Below are positions 45,050-50,817 of a DNA stretch of 50,817 bases, piece after piece. Both the position numbers and the translations under genes were made by a program. This DNA comes from Desulfobulbaceae bacterium (GTDB lineage Bacteria > Desulfobacterota > Desulfobulbia > Desulfobulbales > Desulfobulbaceae): the NCBI GenBank assembly GCA_011389815.1, contig JAABTP010000010.1, positions 1-50,817 on the forward strand. Reading direction: 5' to 3'. The notes under the pieces were generated by a model. That model ran no database searches and was not told the origin of the DNA. It was given only the letters and a program-made list of their open reading frames with translations. Each line of letters begins with the position of its first letter. Within the stretch, counting starts at the first letter, position 1.

Positions 45050-46774
45050 TCAGTTTTGCAGCAAATAATCCGTCACTGCCTCAAGTTCAGCTTCTGAGCC
45101 ACTAAAAGGTGCCATAATCTTATTTGCGGGGCTGGGAGGAGTACGGATAAAATCCATGAGTTCTGCCTTGTTACCCGCATATTTTTGGGCCATATTGGTC
45201 AGCTCAGGCCCCATTGATCCGCCCTCCCCTTTATAGGCATGACAGCCCTTACAAGTCAGCTGGAACACATGCTCACCTTCTACAACATCTCCGGCTGCTG
45301 GCTTTGCTTCATCACCAACGTCCTTTTGCACATCGTCTACAGCATCTCCGGCTGCTGGCTTTGCTTCATCACCAACGTCCTTTTGTACATCGTCTACAGC
45401 ATCTCCGGCTGCTGTTTTTGCTTCATCACCAACATCCTTTTGCACATCATCTACAGCATCTCCGGCTGCTGGCTTTGCTTCATCACCAACACCCTTTTGC
45501 AGCAAATAATCCGTCACTGCCTCAAGTTCAGCTTCTGAGCCACTAAAAGGCGTCATAACCATATTTGCAGGGCTGGGAGGAGTACGGATAAAATCCATGA
45601 GCACAGTCTTATTGCCCGCATATTTTTCGGCGATATTGGTCAGATCAGGCCCTATTGATCCGCCCTCTCCTTTATAGACATGACAACCTTTACACCCCTG
45701 AAAAACCTGCTTCCCGTCAATAATAGCTCCGACTGCTGACTTTGGTTCATCACCAACGCCCTTTTCCTTCATTGTTTTGGTAAACGTCTGATCCATACTC
45801 ATAACATTCCAGACCAAGTACGGCTTACGGGCTTTTTCACGGGTATATGCCCCCATAAAAAATGCAAAAAACATACAGAAAGAGGCGAATAAAAGAAAGA
45901 CTCTTCCTTTATCATGTTTACGAACCCAATAAATAATCGTAAGAATAACAGCAACTGTTGCCAGACCGATCATCATCCACAGAAAAGGCTGAGCAGCACC
46001 ACCAGAAAGCTGGGCCCAAGGATTAGGAACTGGCAGTTCTTCAGTTGATGATTTTACTTTGAGTAAAAAGAAAATACCTGAGATCGGCTGCAGAATAAGC
46101 AGGGAAGCACCGATAACCCCTGTAAATTTGTTGACCTTTGCATAATACGCTTGATCCTCACTCGGCTTCCTGGACTTCCAGTAGCTCCAGACAAACAGGA
46201 TCAAAGCAGCATTAATAAAACAGGGGATAATAATATGGGTGGTGGACTCGGTGAGAATGGGGGTAAAAAAAGCATCCCACCGAGACTGTGTCTCCATCCA
46301 CTTACCTGGAACCATCATGAATGCCCAAATACCATTAATCAAGACTCCGGCCATTATGGCGAAAAATCCTGTCAATAACCCGTAAAAAATGTGCATTGCG
46401 CGAGATGTTGTATCCCAGGTATTATGATAGATTACAGAAAAAATCATCAAAAGGAGGAAAACAGCACCCTCAGCTAAAAACGGCCAGAACTGCGTTGAAT
46501 ACAGAAAAGCACCAAATTTACTCCAAAGGCCTATGGTCAAGACCACAATGGCAACACCAAGTACACCATTAATCTTCATCATGTCGGAAAGGAACTTTGA
46601 CAGTCCTCTCGCAAGCCTATGATAATCGTTGTCGTTTTTTCTGCCTCCCCACCACTCAGAAAACACAGCCAGCACTGACCCACCAACTGCAAAAAAAGCA
46701 AAAAAAACGTGGGTCAGAATCACCACCGCCATAATAATAGTGTTACCCAAAAAGGGAAAATCTACCCGATCCAC
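45050..46774 (-). CDS. CydA-like cytochrome bd oxidase subunit fused to two cytochrome c domains
   Basis: The 574-residue membrane protein starts at a GTG (AGGAGG site 8 bp upstream). Residues 1-320 resemble subunit I of bd-type and bd-like quinol oxidases: His22 in VILTHVFFAFFAVGGS, acidic residues near FWPFLAEGAV, HIIIPCFINAAL (His180) and TREKARKPYLVW. Two class I cytochrome c domains follow, each with CKGCH (residues 361-365 and 508-512), GPDLTN/GPELTN and a Met ligand in MTPF/MAPF. A linker of 3.7 near-identical 19-residue repeats joins them. CydB is not adjacent, and the canonical GRQPW motif is not visible. It could move electrons between quinones and periplasmic cytochromes, or reduce oxygen; this is inference. 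Confidence 0.85.
   Translation of the reverse strand: MDRVDFPFLGNTIIMAVVILTHVFFAFFAVGGSVLAVFSEWWGGRKNDNDYHRLARGLSKFLSDMMKINGVLGVAIVVLTIGLWSKFGAFLYSTQFWPFLAEGAVFLLLMIFSVIYHNTWDTTSRAMHIFYGLLTGFFAIMAGVLINGIWAFMMVPGKWMETQSRWDAFFTPILTESTTHIIIPCFINAALILFVWSYWKSRKPSEDQAYYAKVNKFTGVIGASLLILQPISGIFFLLKVKSSTEELPVPNPWAQLSGGAAQPFLWMMIGLATVAVILTIIYWVRKHDKGRVFLLFASFCMFFAFFMGAYTREKARKPYLVWNVMSMDQTFTKTMKEKGVGDEPKSAVGAIIDGKQVFQGCKGCHVYKGEGGSIGPDLTNIAEKYAGNKTVLMDFIRTPPSPANMVMTPFSGSEAELEAVTDYLLQKGVGDEAKPAAGDAVDDVQKDVGDEAKTAAGDAVDDVQKDVGDEAKPAAGDAVDDVQKDVGDEAKPAAGDVVEGEHVFQLTCKGCHAYKGEGGSMGPELTNMAQKYAGNKAELMDFIRTPPSPANKIMAPFSGSEAELEAVTDYLLQN
45281..45490 (-). repeat. 57-bp in-frame tandem repeat in the linker between the two cytochrome c domains
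   Basis: Residues 429-498 of the CydA-like protein are four copies, the last incomplete, of a 19-residue unit reading VGDEAKPAAGDAVDDVQKD (one has T for P). The DNA copies are nearly identical, so amplification is recent. Confidence 0.92.
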
Positions 46775-47103
46775 ATGATCCTCCTTTCAAAAAAATCTGA
46801 AGCCCTCCCACCCTGACATTTTTCTGATGTCTCAGTGCGGTTCAGCATCCCCGTGGACGCTTATCTGCGGAAACTCCGTAGAACGGCTTCGTTTATTAGC
46901 TTTGTTTATTACAGAGTGTACACCCTGAAAATAAAATACTCAAGGAACTGAAGCCATATCTCAAAAAAATAATCACACGCAAAAAAAATCAGTAGGAAAT
47001 CACTTCTCTTCAGAAATATGCTATAATGGCAAGTTGAAATATAACCACAATCTTGTTTAAGCAATACCCGCCCCTTAGGCCGGGATTTTTTCTTGGTACG
47101 CTT
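46775..47103. other. Divergent intergenic region between the CydA-like and lipid-kinase genes
   Basis: The gap is AT-rich on its right half, with several possible but unspecific promoter-like boxes. I see no RNA gene or repeat. The frame of the downstream gene is open from a TTG at 47053. Confidence 0.35.
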
Positions 47104-48708
47104 ATGAAATTTGGTATTATTTATTTTTTGACAGGAATCCTTGCGATTCTCTCAGCCTATTCCTTTTGGCCAGGATTGTGCTCTGTCCTGTGCCTCTGGA
47201 CGGCCTTGTCTCTGCTCTGTGTGAGTATTGCCTATTTCACTAACAATCCAGGAATATTCAGAAAAAAAAGCAATGGCAGGATACCCTTTTGTATTAAATT
47301 TGCATTTATACCTTTTCTTCTCATAATTCATAGCTATAACAAAATAGCTCGTGACCTTGATAAAGTGCCCTCTATTCAGCGCATCAGCGATAACCTGTTT
47401 ATTGGTGACAGGGTCACACCAAGCGATGCCCCGGTTCTGAGAGAAAAAAAGATTCTAGCGATGCTGGATGTTACTGCTGAGTTTGAACCACTGAACTGGG
47501 CTGCCTCATTTGAAAACATCTCCTATCTCAATATCCCTGTTCTTGACCACGCCATCCCCAGTGAAGAAGAGCTTATTCAGTCAATTATCTGGATCAAAAA
47601 TCAACAGACCTATAAGGGACCAGTACTGGTCAACTGCGCACTTGGTCGCGGTCGTTCAGCACTGGTCATTGCGGCTTTTCTTCTCAGCCAAACAAGGAAT
47701 AACGACGTAACAGATGTCCTTGAGCACTTAAAGATTTTGAGGAAAACCATACGGCTTAATAAACGGCAACGAAAATTGCTGATGAAAGTGATTAAGCACG
47801 AGCAGTTCTCTGCATTACCCAAGGCATGGATTATTGCCAATCCTGTCGCAGGAAAAGGTAAATGGCGCGAGTACAAGGAGCAGATTATTGAAGAACTCTC
47901 CTCGCATTATCTGCTGACCATTAAAGAATCGTCCGAGACGGAATCTGCTACAAGTCTTGCTGAGGAAGCAGTGGCTGCTGATCCGGGTACTATCATTGCC
48001 TGTGGCGGAGATGGTACGGTCTCTGAGGTTGCTGCCGCCGTGGTTAATACGGATAACAAACTGGGCATCATTCCTCTGGGGACAACCAATGCGCTCTGCC
48101 ATGTACTTATGGGGATAAAGGTCAAGTTTCTTCCTGTTGAGGTAGCATGTTCCTATATCACTGCCGGGCATACACGGGTGATTGACACGGCAGAATGCAA
48201 TGGCCGTTTGGTACTCTTGCTTGTCGGGTTAGGATTTGAGCAGAAAATGATATCATCAGCTGGACGCCAGGAAAAAAACGAGTATGGACAGCTTGCCTAT
48301 TTGATGGGGCTTTGGCAGGCAGTGCAGCAGAATGAACTCCTGAAAATGACCATTACTGTTGATGGAGGGAAGCCTTTTACCCTGGAGACCACGAGTCTGG
48401 TCGTGGCAAACGCGGCTCCTTTAACCACAATACTTGCACAGGGAAATGGAGAACCTGATTTTCTTGATGGACTCCTTGATATAACATGGATTAATACAGA
48501 GTCAGGAGGCGGGATCATGGGCCTGTTGGAGCTGTCAATTGCCGGGATGCTGAGTGTCAATCCCGGTCCCTCTGTCAATCATGTGCGGGCGCAGCACGTC
48601 CAGATAACAGTCGAGCCTCCAAGGAACTATGTTATAGACGGTGAAGTATATCCATCAGAAGATCTGGATATTTCTATTTCACCTGAATCACTCGCGGTTT
48701 ATTGTTGA
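47104..48708 (+). CDS. Fusion of membrane segment, dual-specificity phosphatase and diacylglycerol/sphingosine kinase-like domain
   Basis: The protein has 534 residues from the ATG at 47104 (an upstream TTG at 47053 adds 17). Hydrophobic segments lie at about residues 1-50 and 60-80. Residues 90-230 match a dual-specificity phosphatase: the P-loop Cys178 in VNCALGRGRS (CX5R) with the general-acid Asp expected in the NIPVLDHAIPSEEE loop. Residues 240-534 match the DAGK/LCB5 lipid kinase family: IIANPVAGKGK, then CGGDGTVSEVAAA at residues 300-312 and GIIPLGTTNALCHVL. The two activities could act on the same lipid at the membrane, for example dephosphorylating and rephosphorylating a lipid headgroup. 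The substrate is not shown by sequence. Confidence 0.88.
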   Translation: MKFGIIYFLTGILAILSAYSFWPGLCSVLCLWTALSLLCVSIAYFTNNPGIFRKKSNGRIPFCIKFAFIPFLLIIHSYNKIARDLDKVPSIQRISDNLFIGDRVTPSDAPVLREKKILAMLDVTAEFEPLNWAASFENISYLNIPVLDHAIPSEEELIQSIIWIKNQQTYKGPVLVNCALGRGRSALVIAAFLLSQTRNNDVTDVLEHLKILRKTIRLNKRQRKLLMKVIKHEQFSALPKAWIIANPVAGKGKWREYKEQIIEELSSHYLLTIKESSETESATSLAEEAVAADPGTIIACGGDGTVSEVAAAVVNTDNKLGIIPLGTTNALCHVLMGIKVKFLPVEVACSYITAGHTRVIDTAECNGRLVLLLVGLGFEQKMISSAGRQEKNEYGQLAYLMGLWQAVQQNELLKMTITVDGGKPFTLETTSLVVANAAPLTTILAQGNGEPDFLDGLLDITWINTESGGGIMGLLELSIAGMLSVNPGPSVNHVRAQHVQITVEPPRNYVIDGEVYPSEDLDISISPESLAVYC

Positions 48709-48864
48709 GATTGATCTATTGAGTAGATCGAATTCTATCAGGGGTTGCTTTTCTCCATGCAAAGGAGGCGCATAGTGGTACTCAAGAAGGGAAATACTCA
48801 AGGCAGTAAAAGAAATATCTTGTTTTTTTCCCTTATTGAGCAGTACCTTGCTCACTTATTACGC

Positions 48865-50760
48865 CTATTTCACAGGATACCCCACTTCCTGTAACGCTGA
48901 AGAAATTTCCTCCAAACAGGTGGGATCATCAATGGTGGACGGCATTCGATATTCCTTGCCATCAGCAATGGCACGCATGGTACCGCGCAGAATCTTGCCG
49001 GAACGGGTCTTGGGCAGACGGCTGACCACCACGGTTTCCCGATAACAGGCAATGGGGCCGATGCCGTTGCGTACCATCTGAGTGAGTTCGTTTTTCAACG
49101 CCTCTTCATCAGAATCCGCCCCTGCTTTTAGCACCACTAAGCCCAGAGGCTTCTGTCCTTTCAGGGAATCATTAAGCCCGATAACAGCGCATTCTGCTAC
49201 CTGGGAATGACTGGCAACAATCTCTTCCATAGCTCCGGTGGACAAACGATGACCGGCAATATTAATGACATCGTCAATCCGGCCCATGACGAACACATAC
49301 CCGTCTTCATCAATATAGCCACCATCACCGGTTTCATAATAGCCAGGATATCTGGACATATACGAAGAAATAAATCGTTCTTCATTGCGCCACAGGTTTG
49401 CCAGGGTACCTGGGGGCAGAGGAAGCTTAACCACGATATTGCCTTCTTCGCCTGGCCCAAGCTCATTGCCCTCAGCGTCAAGGATCTGTACATCATACCC
49501 TGGAACCGCTTTGGTTGCAGAGCCAGGTTTGACCGGGAACTGCTCAATGCCCATGGGATCAGCCACAATGGCCCAGCCTGTTTCAGTCTGCCACCAATGA
49601 TCAATCACAGGTACATTTAACAGATCTTTTGCCCAATGATAGGTATCCGGGTCCAACCGTTCGCCAGCCAGGAATAAGGTCTTGTATGCCGAAAGATCGT
49701 ATTGTTGTAAATATGAGCCCGTTGGATCTTCCTTCTTGATCGCCCGAAAGGCGGTTGGCGCGGTAAACAGAGCCTTGACCTTATGCTCTGAAATGACTCG
49801 CCAAAAAGCCCCGGCATCAGGTGTGCCAATAGGTTTGCCTTCATACACCACAGTGGTGCAACCGTACAAAAGCGGGCCATAGACAATGTACGAATGGCCA
49901 ACAACCCACCCCACATCTGAGGCTGCCCAAAAAACATCACCTGGTTCCATAGCATAAATATTTTTCATAGACCAGTGCAGGGCCACGGCATGACCTCCGT
50001 TATCCCGCATAACGCCCTTGGGCATGCCTGTTGTGCCAGAGGTATAAAGAATATAGAGGGGATCAGTGGCTGCTACGGGAACACAATCAGCAGGCTCGGC
50101 ATCCTTAACAATCTTCTCCCAATCCAGATCACCGGGTTGCCCCAGGTCGGCCTGGAGAAAATCCCGCTGAAAAACAATGGTCTTTTCCGGTTTATGCTCA
50201 GATTGCTCAATAGCTGCTTCAACAAGAGGTTTGTACGCCAGCTGTTTCTTGCCCTCAATGGCCCCGGAAGCACAGATAATCATCTTAGGCTGGGCATGAT
50301 CAATACGAATCGCCAGCTCATTGGCTGCAAAACCGCCAAATACCACTGAATGAATCACACCTAAGCGTGCGCAGGCCAGCATGGCGACCAGGGCCTCTGG
50401 GATCATAGGCATATAAATAATAATGGTGTCGCCTTTTTCTGCACCCTGTGCCTTCAATGCTCCAGCCAGCTTTGCAACCTGCTCCTGCAACTCTGCCCAG
50501 GAAATCTTACGCACCGTATCGGTCACCGGAGAGTCATAAATAATAGCGTTCTGCTCACCTCGTCCTTGTTCCACATGCCGATCCACAGCATTATAACAGG
50601 TGTTCATCTCACCACCCTGAAACCAGCGGTAAAACGGCGGATTCGAGCTATCCAGCACGGCATCCCATTTCTTGTACCAGTCAATGGACTCGGCGGCTTC
50701 CGCCCAAAATTCTTCGGGCGCGGCAAGACTTTTGTCAAAAATTTCCTGGTAATTTTCCAT
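48865..50760 (-). CDS. prpE: Propionyl-CoA synthetase (PrpE-like acyl-CoA ligase)
   Basis: An AMP-forming acyl-CoA synthetase of 631 residues; it converts a short-chain carboxylate, CoA and ATP into acyl-CoA. Motifs include YTSGTTGMPKG (residues 239-249), ETGDGGYIDEDGYVFVMGRIDDVINIAGHR (read as TGDGGY then GRIDDVIN), and the catalytic Lys in PKTRSGKILR near residue 592. The overall pattern and GHSYIVYGPLLYG favour PrpE over acetyl-CoA synthetase, though substrate needs testing. The ATG at 50760 has a GGGAGA site upstream. It is convergent with the lipid-kinase gene; a 156-bp gap between them shows no feature. Confidence 0.93.
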   Translation of the reverse strand: MENYQEIFDKSLAAPEEFWAEAAESIDWYKKWDAVLDSSNPPFYRWFQGGEMNTCYNAVDRHVEQGRGEQNAIIYDSPVTDTVRKISWAELQEQVAKLAGALKAQGAEKGDTIIIYMPMIPEALVAMLACARLGVIHSVVFGGFAANELAIRIDHAQPKMIICASGAIEGKKQLAYKPLVEAAIEQSEHKPEKTIVFQRDFLQADLGQPGDLDWEKIVKDAEPADCVPVAATDPLYILYTSGTTGMPKGVMRDNGGHAVALHWSMKNIYAMEPGDVFWAASDVGWVVGHSYIVYGPLLYGCTTVVYEGKPIGTPDAGAFWRVISEHKVKALFTAPTAFRAIKKEDPTGSYLQQYDLSAYKTLFLAGERLDPDTYHWAKDLLNVPVIDHWWQTETGWAIVADPMGIEQFPVKPGSATKAVPGYDVQILDAEGNELGPGEEGNIVVKLPLPPGTLANLWRNEERFISSYMSRYPGYYETGDGGYIDEDGYVFVMGRIDDVINIAGHRLSTGAMEEIVASHSQVAECAVIGLNDSLKGQKPLGLVVLKAGADSDEEALKNELTQMVRNGIGPIACYRETVVVSRLPKTRSGKILRGTMRAIADGKEYRMPSTIDDPTCLEEISSALQEVGYPVK

Positions 50761-50817
50761 CAATTTTCTCCCGGTTTGGCATTAAACGGAAAGTTTTTGT
50801 AAAAAGGGCTCAGAGGT
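50761..50817. other. Right edge of the window
   Basis: The last 57 bp contain the leader of prpE and no other recognisable feature. Confidence 0.6.

Noticed and set aside
46772-46776. ATG start at 46776 for the CydA-like gene
   Set aside because: It is out of frame and hits a stop after four codons; the GTG at 46774 continues the protein.

Overview
The window reads as a chromosomal segment of a Gram-negative anaerobic or micro-oxic bacterium, most likely a Desulfobacterota member near Desulfobulbales. The grounds are inference from gene content: a tetraheme c3-type cytochrome beside a ResB/CcsB (system II) cytochrome maturation pair, a five-heme cytochrome, a very large 2-hydroxyacyl-CoA-dehydratase-activase-like protein, PrpE, and the neighbourhood ispE, tRNA-Gln, prs, rplY, pth, carD, rluD, coaE. 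A sulfate reducer or a cable-bacterium relative would fit, but no diagnostic sulfur gene lies in the window.

Layout. 1-842: edge-truncated transposase-like gene and an AT-rich gap. 843-6009: rsmI and the giant activase-like gene. 6010-12050: accessory stretch with 23-bp tandem repeats, two copies of a dispersed promoter-like repeat, a membrane glycosyltransferase, an RloA/RloB-type ATPase/nuclease pair and a frameshifted secreted beta-helix protein. 12052-18009 (minus strand): rnc, two paralogous secreted trypsin-like proteases and a radical SAM protein, probably one operon. 18197-23749: tRNA-Cys, thpR, gltA, a zinc-ribbon-like unknown, a TIGR01777 epimerase and an amino-acid permease. 24102-29135: resB, ccsB, tetraheme cytochrome, then glyS on the other strand. 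29526-33776: another 23-bp array, then Wzm/Wzt-type polysaccharide exporter and a glycosyltransferase. 33782-39573: housekeeping cluster. 39844-41154: multiheme cytochrome gene interrupted by one in-frame TGA. 41541-43716: Amt-like microprotein, adk, purC. 43790-50760: AIM24-family protein, a CydA-like protein fused to two cytochrome c domains, a phosphatase/lipid-kinase fusion and prpE.

The cytochrome genes (26492, 39844, 45050) are plausible clients of the ResB/CcsB haem ligation system. The most unusual items are the in-frame TGA in the multiheme cytochrome, the CydA-cytochrome c fusion with a 19-residue repeat linker and no visible cydB, a dispersed repeat carrying a sigma70-like promoter at the same distance (117 bp) from two unrelated start codons, and three unrelated tandem arrays that all have a 23-bp period. 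No CRISPR array, rRNA or prophage was seen.
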